From Paraclostridium hominis (GTDB lineage: Bacteria > Bacillota > Clostridia > Peptostreptococcales > Peptostreptococcaceae): a DNA stretch of 64,000 nt. The notes beneath the pieces were generated by a model. It did no database searches, had not been told where the DNA came from, and saw only the letters and a list, made by a program, of their open reading frames with translations. The stretch lies in contig NZ_JACRWD010000001.1 of assembly GCF_014306135.1 (NCBI RefSeq), positions 62,001 to 126,000 on the forward strand. Reading direction: 5' to 3'. The stretch's first letter is position 1; the number at the start of each line of letters is the position of its first letter. The position numbers and the translations under genes are program-made. Shown one piece after another: positions 16,595 through 25,301 of this stretch.

Positions 16595-18442
16595 ATGAAT
16601 AAAAAAGTAGACTTAAAAAGGATTCTAAAAAAGGTTGAAAAACCTGCTAGATATTTAGGTAATGAAGTTAATTCAATACATAAAGATATATCAAATGAAA
16701 ACCTAATAAGATATGCTCACTGTTTCCCTGATCTTTATGAGGTAGGTATGAGTCATTTAGGTAGTCATATATTATACGATGTTATAAATAAAGATGAAGA
16801 AGTATTTTGTGAAAGAGTATATGCTCCTAATGTAGATATGGAAGAAAAAATGCGCGAAAACAATATTCCTTTATTTGCATTAGAATCAAGAGAAGCTATA
16901 ACTAATTTTGATTTTTTAGCTTTTACACTTCAATATGAATTATCTTATACTAACATATTAAATATGTTAGATTTAGCAAAGGTTGAAATATTAGCTAAAG
17001 ATAGAAAGTTAGATGCTCCTTTTATATTAGTTGGAGGACCATGTGCATATAATCCAGAGCCAATAGCTGATTTTGTTGATATAGTTATTTTAGGTGAAGG
17101 TGAAGAAGTTAACTTAGAAGTAATTAATAGATATAAACAGTGGAAGAAAAATAAAACTACAAGAGACGAGTTTTTAATGGATATAGCTAGCATAGAAGGG
17201 GTATATATACCTAAGTTTTATGATGTAGCTTATAATGAAGATGGTACTATAAAAGAAGTAAAACCGAATAGAGAAGGAGTACCAGCTAATCCTCATAAGA
17301 GAATAATAAAGAATATGGATTTAGTAGAATATCCAGAAAAACTAATAGTTCCATTTATAGATACTGTTCATGATAGAATAGTACTAGAATTATTTAGAGG
17401 ATGTACAAGAGGTTGTAGATTCTGTCAAGCAGGTATGATATATAGACCAATAAGAGAAAAAAGTTTAGGTAGATTAAAAGAGATACTTGAAAAATTAGTT
17501 AAGAATACTGGGTATGATGAAATATCACTTTCTTCACTAAGTACAAGTGATTATAGTGGGTTATCAGAACTTACTGATTACTTAGTTGAAGAATATGCAT
17601 CTAGAAACATTGGTATATCATTACCATCACTTAGACTAGATAACTTCTCTATGGAAATAGCTGAAAAAATACAACAAGTAAGAAAATCAGGTCTTACATT
17701 TGCACCAGAAGCAGGAACTCAAAGAATGAGAGATGTTATAAATAAAGGTGTAACAGAACAAAACTTAGAAGATGCTACAAGAAAAGCATTTGAAATGGGA
17801 TGGAATAGTGTTAAGTTATACTTTATGATAGGACTTCCAACAGAGACATATGATGATTTAGATGGTATAGCTGACCTTGCGTATAAAGTTATAGATATAT
17901 ACAGAGATGTTAATGGTGGAAAGTTAAGAAGAGCATTTGGAGTAACTGTAAGTACTTCAACTTTTGTTCCTAAACCATTTACACCATTCCAATGGCATGG
18001 ACAAGATACTACTGAACAAGTAAGAGAAAAACAAAGATATTTAGTTAAGAAATTAAAAAATGGAAATATAAAATATAACTACCATGATTCTAAAACTAGT
18101 TTAATGGAAGCTGTTATAGCTAGAGGAGATAGAAAACTAAGCAAGGTTATATATGATGCATATAAAGCTGGAGCTAAGTTTGATGGATGGGCTGAACACT
18201 TTAAATTAGAAATATGGGAAGAAGCTATGAAAAATAATAATCTTGATATAGCATTTTATGCAAATAGAGAAAGAGATTATGAAGAAGTATTCCCATGGGA
18301 TCATTTAGATGTAGGTGTTAATAAAAAATTCTTAATAAGAGAAAATGAAAAGTCAAAACAAGATGCTATAACTGTTGACTGTAGACATAAATGTAATGGT
18401 TGTGGAATAAATACACATACTATAGGAAGGGGAATGTGCTAA
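16595..18442 (+). CDS. TIGR03960-type radical SAM protein
   Basis: This 615-residue radical SAM enzyme has the cluster-binding motif CTRGCRFCQ near residues 270-278. The N-terminal third resembles a cobalamin-binding-like domain (VGGPCAYNPEPIADF, VILGEGEEV). The C-terminus has a cysteine-rich end, CRHKCNGCGI and a final Cys, suggesting a second metal site. The family is usually encoded directly before a DUF2344 protein and RNase G, as here. The substrate is not known to me. The start has a CGGAGG site. Its stop codon overlaps the ATG of the next gene by one base. Confidence 0.88.
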   Translation: MNKKVDLKRILKKVEKPARYLGNEVNSIHKDISNENLIRYAHCFPDLYEVGMSHLGSHILYDVINKDEEVFCERVYAPNVDMEEKMRENNIPLFALESREAITNFDFLAFTLQYELSYTNILNMLDLAKVEILAKDRKLDAPFILVGGPCAYNPEPIADFVDIVILGEGEEVNLEVINRYKQWKKNKTTRDEFLMDIASIEGVYIPKFYDVAYNEDGTIKEVKPNREGVPANPHKRIIKNMDLVEYPEKLIVPFIDTVHDRIVLELFRGCTRGCRFCQAGMIYRPIREKSLGRLKEILEKLVKNTGYDEISLSSLSTSDYSGLSELTDYLVEEYASRNIGISLPSLRLDNFSMEIAEKIQQVRKSGLTFAPEAGTQRMRDVINKGVTEQNLEDATRKAFEMGWNSVKLYFMIGLPTETYDDLDGIADLAYKVIDIYRDVNGGKLRRAFGVTVSTSTFVPKPFTPFQWHGQDTTEQVREKQRYLVKKLKNGNIKYNYHDSKTSLMEAVIARGDRKLSKVIYDAYKAGAKFDGWAEHFKLEIWEEAMKNNNLDIAFYANRERDYEEVFPWDHLDVGVNKKFLIRENEKSKQDAITVDCRHKCNGCGINTHTIGRGMC

Positions 18443-19140
18443 TGAGTAAAATAATAAGATGTAAGTTTAAAAAAGAAAATGATATGATATATATATCACA
18501 TCTTGATTTACAAAGATTATTACAAAGAGCTTTTAGAAGAGCTGAAATACAATTATCATATTCTCAAGGGTTTAACCCCCACCCTAAGATGAGTTATGGA
18601 CATGCTCTAGCTCTTGGAACAGAAAGTCAAGGGGAGTATTTAGACGTTGAGATAGAAGATGATTTAACAGCTGATGAATTTTTAACTAAAATAAATGCTA
18701 CTATGCCAGAAGGTATAGAGTTTATAAAAGCTAAGGAAATAACTAAAGAAGTTCCTTCATTAGCATCTACTATCGAATATGGTGAATACATGTTTACTTT
18801 AGAAGTAGATAAAGAATTATCTAAGGAATTTGTAAAAACTAAAGTATCAGATTTAATGAATCAAGAACAAATATTAATAACAAAGAAAAACAAAAAAGGT
18901 AAAACAGTAGAAGTTGATATAAGACCTATGATAAAGACTTTTGATGTTATAGATGTTGAAGATAAAGTTATAACTTTAGAAGCTACTATGTCTACTGGCT
19001 CTAAAGCAAACTTAAATACTAATATATTTATACCTAAGATGTTAGAAGCTTTTGGTTTAGATATAGATCCTTTAGATGTTGATATATTAAGAAGAGAATT
19101 ATATATAGTTAAAGATGGAGAATTAGTAACTCCAATGTAG
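18442..19140 (+). CDS. TIGR03936 / DUF2344 family protein
   Basis: This 232-residue protein is the constant partner of the TIGR03960 radical SAM protein; in some bacteria the two are fused. The N-terminus has the family block YISHLDLQRLLQRAFRRA followed by SQGFNPHPKMSYGHALALG. The exact activity is not established as far as I know. The ATG at 18442 overlaps the upstream TAA stop (TAATG), so translation is coupled; an upstream in-frame codon at 18400 inside the radical SAM gene is not needed. Confidence 0.87.
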   Translation: MSKIIRCKFKKENDMIYISHLDLQRLLQRAFRRAEIQLSYSQGFNPHPKMSYGHALALGTESQGEYLDVEIEDDLTADEFLTKINATMPEGIEFIKAKEITKEVPSLASTIEYGEYMFTLEVDKELSKEFVKTKVSDLMNQEQILITKKNKKGKTVEVDIRPMIKTFDVIDVEDKVITLEATMSTGSKANLNTNIFIPKMLEAFGLDIDPLDVDILRRELYIVKDGELVTPM

Positions 19141-19141
19141 G

Positions 19142-19167
19142 AAAGAGGTGGATGTCCACCTCTTTTT
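19142..19167 (+). terminator. Terminator after the DUF2344 gene
   Basis: AAAGAGGTGGA pairs with TCCACCTCTTT across a two-base loop and is followed by T residues, directly after the stop codon. Confidence 0.85.
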
Positions 19168-19335
19168 CTGGTATCGGGGGTGGCTTAGTATTGGTGTGAT
19201 TGCTTTCTTCACAGGACGTACTACGTACGTAAGTGTTAAGTCAACAATTACAACAACACCTTCGCCTTTTGATAGATATAAAAGTTGTGGACATTGTCAA
19301 AAAAATAGAGAAAGAGAAGAGGAAGTGAAGTTTTT
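19168..19335 (+). other. Unassigned GC-richer spacer before rng
   Basis: This spacer looks richer in G and C than its neighbours. It contains the 10-bp palindrome TACGTACGTA and possible long-range pairing of GGTGTGATTG with CAATT...ACACC around it. A 63-codon open frame crosses it from 19148, but that frame begins inside the preceding terminator, has no ribosome binding site, and its product matches no family I know. A structured leader RNA for rng, or a remnant sequence, are both possible. Confidence 0.3.
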
Positions 19336-20736
19336 TTGAAAAGTATTGTTATAGAGTCGTTAGTCACTTCTCAGAAGGTGGCTGTTTTAGAGGATGGTAA
19401 ATTAAGTGAGCTTTTTATAGAGGATAGTTCTAATATAAAAACTGTTTCTAATATTTATAGAGGAGTAGTTAAAAAGGCTTTAAAGGGGATAGAGGCTTAT
19501 TTTGTTGATATAGGAACTGATAAATTGGCTTATCTTAGTATGAAGAGTAATGAAAGTGTTAAGTGTGGGCAAGATATTTTAGTTCAGATTAATAAAGAAG
19601 CAATAGGAACTAAGGGAGCTAAGCTTAATACAGAAATTAGTTTTGCAGGTAGGTATTTAGTTTTTATTCCATCAAATGATAGATTGACTATTTCTAATAA
19701 GATAAAGTCTGAAAAAGAGAGATTTAGGATAAAGAAAATTGTTCAAGATATAGATAAAAACTTTACAGGAATTATAAGAACTGAAGCTGTTGGTTGTTCT
19801 AGGGAAGAACTTGAAAAAGATATAGAAAATTTAAAACATAAGTATGAGTATGTTTTAAGAGAATTTAAACTAGGTATTGGACCAAAACTTTTATATAAGG
19901 ATTTAGACTTTGCATCTAAATATGTAAAAGATAATGTAAATGATAGTGTAGAAAAAATCATTGTTAATAATAAAGAAAAATATGAAGAGTTAAAAGTTAT
20001 TTTATTAAATATAAATAAAGATTATAAAAGTAAGTTGATTTTAGAAAATAATAAAGATGTATTTGATTTATATTCTGTTCAAAGTCAAATAGATAAGTGC
20101 TTAAGTAGGAAAGTGTGGTTAAAAAGTGGAGGCTATTTAATTATAGATAAAACAGAAGCTCTTACAGTTATAGATGTTAATACTGGAAAATTTACAGGGA
20201 ATTCTAATTTAGAAGAAACTGTTTATAAAACTAATTTAGAAGCTGCACTTGAAATTTCAAGACTTTTAAGAATTAGAGATATGGCAGGAATTATAATTGT
20301 AGATTTTATAGATATGCAAAAAAATGAGTATAAGAAAAATCTTATTGATACTTTAAATAAAGAAACATCTAAAGACAAAAGAAAAACTAATGTTATGGGA
20401 ATTACAAAGTTAGGTTTAGTTGAAATAGCAAGAAGAAGAGAAAAAGATTCAATAGATAGTTATTATCTTAAGTCTTGCTATACTTGTAAAAATGGAGAAA
20501 GTATAAAATCTATAAATAGATTAATAGATGAAATAGAAAAAGAAGTTATGAGAGTTAAAGAACATACCTCTTACAATCAAGTAGAAATAGAGTTAAATGA
20601 TAAGGTTTTTGAAGATATTAACAAAAACCATAAGCAAAAAATAGATAGTATAAGTCGAAAATATAATATAAAAATATGTTTAAGCAAAAAAACAGAAATA
20701 GATCATGAAAAAATGAATATTATTTTTAATAGTTAG
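19336..20736 (+). CDS. rng: Ribonuclease G/E family endoribonuclease
   Basis: RNase G cleaves single-stranded RNA 5' ends and processes 16S rRNA precursors. The 466-residue protein has an S1-like domain (about 35-120), the catalytic region with LTVIDVNTGKFTG and GIIIVDFIDM carrying the metal-binding Asp residues, and the zinc-link motif CYTCKNG. It lacks the long C-terminal scaffold of RNase E. The start is TTG at 19336 with GAGGAAGTGAAG upstream. The stop codon TAG touches the rplU promoter. Confidence 0.92.
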   Translation: MKSIVIESLVTSQKVAVLEDGKLSELFIEDSSNIKTVSNIYRGVVKKALKGIEAYFVDIGTDKLAYLSMKSNESVKCGQDILVQINKEAIGTKGAKLNTEISFAGRYLVFIPSNDRLTISNKIKSEKERFRIKKIVQDIDKNFTGIIRTEAVGCSREELEKDIENLKHKYEYVLREFKLGIGPKLLYKDLDFASKYVKDNVNDSVEKIIVNNKEKYEELKVILLNINKDYKSKLILENNKDVFDLYSVQSQIDKCLSRKVWLKSGGYLIIDKTEALTVIDVNTGKFTGNSNLEETVYKTNLEAALEISRLLRIRDMAGIIIVDFIDMQKNEYKKNLIDTLNKETSKDKRKTNVMGITKLGLVEIARRREKDSIDSYYLKSCYTCKNGESIKSINRLIDEIEKEVMRVKEHTSYNQVEIELNDKVFEDINKNHKQKIDSISRKYNIKICLSKKTEIDHEKMNIIFNS

Positions 20737-20765
20737 TTGACACAAACTATAAATTATAGTATTAT
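20737..20765 (+). promoter_or_regulatory. Promoter of the rplU-prp-rpmA operon
   Basis: TTGACA at 20737-20742 and TATTAT at 20760-20765 are spaced by exactly 17 bases. The -35 box is consensus and begins right after the rng stop. Confidence 0.8.
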
Positions 20766-20855
20766 TTATAAATGTAGTGCCGCTCAATAAAGGTCTGAAA
20801 ATCTCTTAAATGAGTACCTTTGATTGGCGAGTTTGAGACCGAGGAGGTGTATTTA
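20766..20855 (+). promoter_or_regulatory. Ribosomal protein L21 leader
   Basis: The 5' untranslated region of rplU has the position and look of the L21 leader RNA known in low-GC Gram-positives. Visible pairings are AAAGGT with ACCTTT and CAAT with ATTG. An alternative is GGTCT (20791) with AGACC (20836), just before the GAGGAGGTG ribosome binding site. Such mutually exclusive pairing would allow feedback control by ribosomal protein. I identified it by position and pairing; I could not run a covariance model. Confidence 0.65.
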
Positions 20856-21167
20856 ATGTACGCTATAGTTAAAACTGGAGGAAAGCAATATAAAGTTGCT
20901 GAAGGTGATGTAATCTTCGTAGAAAAGTTAGAAGCTAACGAAGGTGATGTAGTTACTTTAAACGAAGTATTAGCTTGTTCTAAAGATGGAAACTTAGTAG
21001 TAGGAGCTCCTACTGTTGAAGGTGCATCTGTAACTGCTAAAGTTGCTGAGCAAGGAAAAGCTAAGAAAGTTATAGTTTTCAAGTATAAAGCTAAGAAAGA
21101 CTACAGAAGAAAGAACGGACATCGTCAAGCTTACACTAAGTTAGTAGTTGAAAAAATAAACGCTTAA
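20856..21167 (+). CDS. rplU: Ribosomal protein L21
   Basis: Large-subunit protein L21, 103 residues, beginning MYAIVKTGGKQYKVAEGD and ending in the usual HRQAYTKLVVEKI block. A longer in-frame opening from a TTG at 20820 lies inside the structured leader; GAGGAGG sits 8 bases before the ATG at 20856, so that start is used. It is the first gene of the classic rplU-prp-rpmA operon. Confidence 0.98.
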   Translation: MYAIVKTGGKQYKVAEGDVIFVEKLEANEGDVVTLNEVLACSKDGNLVVGAPTVEGASVTAKVAEQGKAKKVIVFKYKAKKDYRRKNGHRQAYTKLVVEKINA

Positions 21168-21178
21168 TTGTAAGAGCC

Positions 21179-21496
21179 ATGATAAAGGTTAAATATTATC
21201 AAAACGACGACTTTAAGCTTAAAGGTTTTTGTCTTAAGGGACATGCTGATTACGCAGAACTAGGTTCTGATATTGTATGTGCAGCTGTTACATCCAATGC
21301 TTTATCAGTTATAAATTCTTTAAGTGTACTTAAGAAAATTGAATTTGAAAAAGTAATAGGCCAAGAAGGTCATATTGAGTGTATTGTCAAAGATAAATAT
21401 CTAGATGAAGCTCAATTATTATTACAACATCTTCAATTAGCAATTAATGAAATTAAAAGGGAATACCCCAAAAATATAAAAATTCTAAAAAAGTAG
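21179..21496 (+). CDS. prp: Ribosomal-processing cysteine protease Prp
   Basis: Prp (YsxB) removes the N-terminal extension of L27 in Firmicutes and related bacteria, a step shown to be essential in Staphylococcus aureus. The catalytic pair is seen as His22 (GHADY) and Cys34 (DIVCAAVTS), the same positions as in the staphylococcal enzyme. At 105 residues it is of normal size. It sits between rplU and rpmA, the standard location. Its substrate, the extended L27, is encoded by the next gene. Confidence 0.94.
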   Translation: MIKVKYYQNDDFKLKGFCLKGHADYAELGSDIVCAAVTSNALSVINSLSVLKKIEFEKVIGQEGHIECIVKDKYLDEAQLLLQHLQLAINEIKREYPKNIKILKK

Positions 21497-21510
21497 GAGG
21501 TGACTCCAGA

Positions 21511-21795
21511 ATGTTAAAAATGAACTTACAATTACTTGCATCTAAGAAAGGGGTAGGATCTTCTAAGAACGGTAGAGATTCTATATCTAAGAGATTAGGT
21601 GTTAAGAGATTCGACGGGCAAGTTGTAACTGCTGGAAGTATAATAGTTAGACAAAGAGGAACTAAAATACATCCAGGAACTAACGTAGGTAAAGGTGGAG
21701 ATGACACTTTATTTGCATTAGTTGACGGTGCTGTTAAATTCGAAAGAAAAGACAAGAAAAGAAAGAAAGTAAGTGTATACCCAGTTGCTGAGTAA
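21511..21795 (+). CDS. rpmA: Ribosomal protein L27 with Prp-cleaved N-terminal extension
   Basis: L27 reaches the peptidyl-transferase centre with its N-terminus. The protein starts MLKMNLQLLASKKGVGS, which is the Firmicute extension before the mature sequence; Prp cuts within LQLLA-SKKG by analogy with LQFF-ASKKG of S. aureus. The mature part has GRDSISKRLGVKRFDGQ and RQRGTKIHPG. AGGAGGTG precedes the ATG. A terminator follows. Confidence 0.97.
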   Translation: MLKMNLQLLASKKGVGSSKNGRDSISKRLGVKRFDGQVVTAGSIIVRQRGTKIHPGTNVGKGGDDTLFALVDGAVKFERKDKKRKKVSVYPVAE

Positions 21796-21801
21796 TATAC
21801 T

Positions 21802-21832
21802 AAAAAAAGGAGTGTTCATACACTCCTTTTTT
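21802..21832 (+). terminator. Terminator after rpmA
   Basis: AAAAAAAGGAGTGT pairs with ACACTCCTTTTTT around TCAT. Confidence 0.9.
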
Positions 21833-21877
21833 AAATATAATAATTAATATTAAATATTTTTTTAGTATTAATTTAGT

Positions 21878-21907
21878 TTGAAATATAGCGCGCATGGAAT
21901 TTATATT
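21878..21907 (+). promoter_or_regulatory. Probable promoter of obgE
   Basis: TTGAAA at 21878-21883 and TATATT at 21902-21907, spacing 18, lie 53 bases before obgE and after the rpmA terminator. Confidence 0.5.
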
Positions 21908-21960
21908 ATAGATTATGGCAAATATAAATAAAAAGCTTTAAAAAAAGAAGGTGAATAATT

Positions 21961-23238
21961 ATGTTTATAGATAAGGCTAGGATATTTGTTAAAGCTGGAA
22001 ATGGTGGTAACGGATCAGTATCTTTTAGAAAAGAAAAATATGTTCCAGCAGGAGGTCCAGACGGTGGAGACGGAGGCCGTGGAGGAAGTATAATATTTAA
22101 GGTTGATTCAGGGTTAAGAACTTTAATGGATTTTAAATACCAAACTAAATATTCTGCACCATCAGGTGGAGATGGAACTAAGAAAAGACAAGCTGGTAAA
22201 AATGGTGAAGACTTAGTATTATTAGTTCCTCCAGGAACAATAATAAGAGACGAAGCTACAGGTCTTGTAATAGCTGACTTAAAAGAAGATGGAGATGAAG
22301 CTATAGTTGCAAAAGGTGGAAGAGGCGGAAGAGGAAACCAACATTTTGCAAACGCAATAAGACAAGCTCCTGCATTTGCAAAATCAGGAACTGATGGAGA
22401 AGAAAAATGGATAACGCTAGAGTTAAAAATGATAGCAGATGTTGGATTACTAGGATTCCCTAATGTAGGAAAATCAACATTCTTATCAGTTGTAACTAAA
22501 GCTAAACCAAAGATAGCTAACTACCACTTCACAACTTTAACGCCGAATTTAGGTGTTGTTCAAACTAAGTTTGGAGATAGTTTTGTTCTTGCTGATATAC
22601 CAGGGCTTATAGAAGGTGCTGCTGAAGGTATTGGTTTAGGACATGATTTCTTAAGACACGTTGAAAGAACTAAAGTATTAATACACATAGTTGATATATC
22701 AGGTATAGAAGGTAGAGATGCTTTAGAAGACTTTGATAAAATAAATGATGAATTAAAGTTATATAATGAAAAATTATCAACTAGACCACAAGTTGTTGTT
22801 GCTAACAAAATAGATATAATGGAAGATGAAAGTAACTTTGAAAACTTTAAAAATGAGTTAGAGTCAAGAGGATATAAAGTATTTAAGATGTCTGCTGCAA
22901 CAAGACAAGGTATAGATGATGTTATAGCTTACGTTTCTCAATTATTAAAAGAAGTTGAAGATGTAGAGTTAGTATCAGAAGAAGAAATGTATAGACCAGA
23001 ATTAGTTGAAGAAGTTGAAGAAGGATTAGAAGTAGAAATAGAAGATGGAGTATATGTTGTTACTGGTAAAGCATTAAGAAGAATAATGTACTCTGTTAAC
23101 TTTGAAGATATGGAATCTGTTCAGTTCTTCCAAAAATCTATGGAATCTCAAGGTGTATTTGATAAGCTAAGAGAAATGGGCATAGAAGATGGAGACACTG
23201 TTAAGATATACGACATAGAATTTGAGTTCTATAATTAA
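21961..23238 (+). CDS. obgE: GTPase Obg
   Basis: Obg is an essential ribosome-associated GTPase involved in 50S assembly and stress or sporulation control. The 425-residue protein has the glycine-rich Obg fold (1-157, e.g. GGPDGGDGGRGG), a G domain with GFPNVGKST (P-loop), DIPGLIEGA and NKID, and the C-terminal OCT domain (about 345-425). AGGTG lies before the ATG. Confidence 0.97.
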   Translation: MFIDKARIFVKAGNGGNGSVSFRKEKYVPAGGPDGGDGGRGGSIIFKVDSGLRTLMDFKYQTKYSAPSGGDGTKKRQAGKNGEDLVLLVPPGTIIRDEATGLVIADLKEDGDEAIVAKGGRGGRGNQHFANAIRQAPAFAKSGTDGEEKWITLELKMIADVGLLGFPNVGKSTFLSVVTKAKPKIANYHFTTLTPNLGVVQTKFGDSFVLADIPGLIEGAAEGIGLGHDFLRHVERTKVLIHIVDISGIEGRDALEDFDKINDELKLYNEKLSTRPQVVVANKIDIMEDESNFENFKNELESRGYKVFKMSAATRQGIDDVIAYVSQLLKEVEDVELVSEEEMYRPELVEEVEEGLEVEIEDGVYVVTGKALRRIMYSVNFEDMESVQFFQKSMESQGVFDKLREMGIEDGDTVKIYDIEFEFYN

Positions 23239-23268
23239 AATTAATTTAAGACGTAAAGAGGTGGACAC

Positions 23269-23637
23269 ATGTTAAAAGGAAAGCAAAGAGCATATTTAAG
23301 ATCTATAGCTAACACTTTAAAGCCTATAACTCAAATAGGTAAAGAAGGTGTTACTGAAAGCTTCTTAGATCAATTAGAAGATATGTTAAAAGCTAGAGAA
23401 ATAGTTAAAGTTTCTATATTAGAAAATGCAGGATTAGATGCGAAAGAAACTGCAAATGCTATATGTGAAGCTTTAAGAGCAGAATTTGTTCAAGCTATAG
23501 GATTTAAGTTTACTATATACAAGAGAAACTCAGAAAATCCTAAGATAATATTCCCAGGTCATGAGCAAGCAAAAGCGAAAAAAGCAAGTGACAAGGTAAC
23601 TAAAAAAGGAAAACCAACAAAGAGATCTGCTAGATAG
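23269..23637 (+). CDS. yhbY: YhbY-type CRM-domain RNA-binding protein
   Basis: The first ~97 residues form a CRM domain (LKGKQRAYLRSIANTLKPI, TQIGKEGVTE, and the RNA-contact loop), as in YhbY/YqeI, which associates with pre-50S particles. This protein carries an added Lys-rich tail (about 100-122). It lies 30 bases after obgE, so two 50S-assembly factors are made together. AGAGGTGG precedes the ATG. Confidence 0.92.
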   Translation: MLKGKQRAYLRSIANTLKPITQIGKEGVTESFLDQLEDMLKAREIVKVSILENAGLDAKETANAICEALRAEFVQAIGFKFTIYKRNSENPKIIFPGHEQAKAKKASDKVTKKGKPTKRSAR

Positions 23638-23642
23638 ATATA

Positions 23643-23680
23643 AAAAGATGCCCTAAAAATTATATGGCATCTTTTTTTTA
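23643..23680 (+). terminator. Terminator after yhbY
   Basis: AAAAGATGCC pairs with GGCATCTTTT, with a long T-run after it. Confidence 0.88.
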
Positions 23681-23863
23681 TTTAAATTATTATTATATTA
23701 AAATAATATTGAATAAATATTTCAAAATTTCAAAACAAGTAGAAAAAACAATTAAAATATGGTAATATATTTTGAGAAATGGGTAAACGATATACTATAT
23801 AATTTATTTTAATATTGAAAATAAAAATACATTAAAAATATAGTACTTTTAAGGAGAAAAAAT

Positions 23864-25198
23864 ATGAGAGTTATAATAGTTGGTGGGGTAGCTGCAGGTA
23901 TGAGTGCCGCTGCAAAACTAAAAAGAATGAAACCAGATTATGAAGTTGTGGTTTATGAAAAAACTGATGTAGTATCATTTGGAGCTTGTGGGCTTCCGTA
24001 TTTTGTAGGCGGATTTTTTGATGACCCTAACAATATGATAGCAAGAGCACCTAAAAAATTTAGAGAAAGTGGAATTGATCTAAATATATTCCATGAAGTA
24101 GTAGATGTTGATACTGAATCTAAAGAATTAAAAGTTAAAAATGTAAATACAGGGGAAGAATTTATAGATAACTACGATAAGTTAATGATAGCAACAGGAG
24201 CTAGTAGCATAATACCTCCTATTAAAAATGTTAAACTTGAAAATGTATCTACATTAAAAAGCTTAGAAGATGGTATAAAAATAAAAGAATTAATGAACAA
24301 AGAAGATATAAAAAAGGTAGCTATAATAGGTGCTGGATTTATAGGACTTGAAGCTGTGGAAGCTGCTAAAAAATTAGGCAAAGATGTAGTAGTATTCCAA
24401 TTAGAAGATAGAATATTACCTCAAGTATTTGATAAAGAGATAACTGATATATTAGAAGAAGAAATAAGAAATCATAATGTTGATTTACGTTTAGAAGAAA
24501 TAGTTAGCGAATTAGTTGGAGAAACTAAAGTAGAAAAAGTAATAACTAATAAAGGGGAATATGAAGCTGATTTAGTTATAGTTGCTACTGGTGTTAGACC
24601 AAATACTGCATTTTTAAAAGATACTAATATAGACATGTTAAAAAATGGGGCTATAATAGTTGATGAGTTTGGAAAAACTTCTGTAGAAGATATATATGCT
24701 GCCGGAGATTGTGCTACTATAAAAAATATAGTAACTGGACAAGATTCATATGTTCCACTTGCAACAGGAGCTAATAAGTTAGGAAGAATAGTTGGAGAAA
24801 ACTTAGCTGGAGCTAATATTAGTTTCCAAGGGTCTTTAAGTTCAAGTTGTATAAAAGTTATGGATATGGAAGCTGCTGCAACAGGAATTACAGAATCTCA
24901 AGCAGCTAAGTTAGGAATGAATGTTAAAGCTAAGTTTATATCTGACTTTAACCAAACTAATTACTATCCAGGTAGAAATAAGATGTATGTAAAACTTGTA
25001 TATGATGCAGATACTAAAGTTATACTAGGTGGACAAGTAGCAGGATTTAAAGATGCTGTTCAAAGAGCTAATGTAATAGCTGCTTGTGTGTTTGGTAAAT
25101 TAACTACAAACCAATTAGGTATGCTAGATTTATGTTATGCACCACCATTTGCTAGAACTTGGGACATATTAAATGTAGCTGGAAATGTATCTAAATAA
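23864..25198 (+). CDS. CoA-disulfide reductase / NADH oxidase family flavoprotein
   Basis: This FAD-dependent pyridine nucleotide-disulfide oxidoreductase has 444 residues. It has an N-terminal FAD motif (IIVGGVAAGMSAA), a single redox Cys at 42 in SFGACGLPYFVGG, an NAD(P)H motif (AIIGAGFIGLEAVEAAKKLG, about 150-170), the second FAD motif DIYAAGDCA and a C-terminal dimerisation domain. A single Cys in this position fits CoA-disulfide reductases and NADH oxidases; the SFGACGLPY context favours the CoADR-like group. There is no C-terminal rhodanese domain. It is a single-gene unit between two terminators, likely for thiol or oxygen stress. Confidence 0.85.
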   Translation: MRVIIVGGVAAGMSAAAKLKRMKPDYEVVVYEKTDVVSFGACGLPYFVGGFFDDPNNMIARAPKKFRESGIDLNIFHEVVDVDTESKELKVKNVNTGEEFIDNYDKLMIATGASSIIPPIKNVKLENVSTLKSLEDGIKIKELMNKEDIKKVAIIGAGFIGLEAVEAAKKLGKDVVVFQLEDRILPQVFDKEITDILEEEIRNHNVDLRLEEIVSELVGETKVEKVITNKGEYEADLVIVATGVRPNTAFLKDTNIDMLKNGAIIVDEFGKTSVEDIYAAGDCATIKNIVTGQDSYVPLATGANKLGRIVGENLAGANISFQGSLSSSCIKVMDMEAAATGITESQAAKLGMNVKAKFISDFNQTNYYPGRNKMYVKLVYDADTKVILGGQVAGFKDAVQRANVIAACVFGKLTTNQLGMLDLCYAPPFARTWDILNVAGNVSK

Positions 25199-25225
25199 TA
25201 AATTAAAATATATATTAAAATAATT

Positions 25226-25263
25226 ATACCCCTGGGTAACGAAATGTTATCTAGGGGTTATTT
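25226..25263 (+). terminator. Terminator after the CoADR-like gene
   Basis: TACCCCTGGGTAAC pairs with GTTATCTAGGGGTTA with one or two mismatches around GAAAT, followed by TTTAT. Confidence 0.65.
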
Positions 25264-25301
25264 ATGTAGTAAAATATATTATATGAATTGGGGAGGTAAT
25301 T

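Noticed and set aside
19148..19339. 63-codon ORF between the DUF2344 gene and rng
   Set aside because: It begins inside a terminator hairpin, lacks a ribosome binding site and its product matches no family I know; the segment is described as an unassigned spacer.
25226..25263. Riboswitch before the response regulator
   Set aside because: The hairpin is a simple stem with a short loop after the previous gene and fits a terminator; no aptamer motif is visible.
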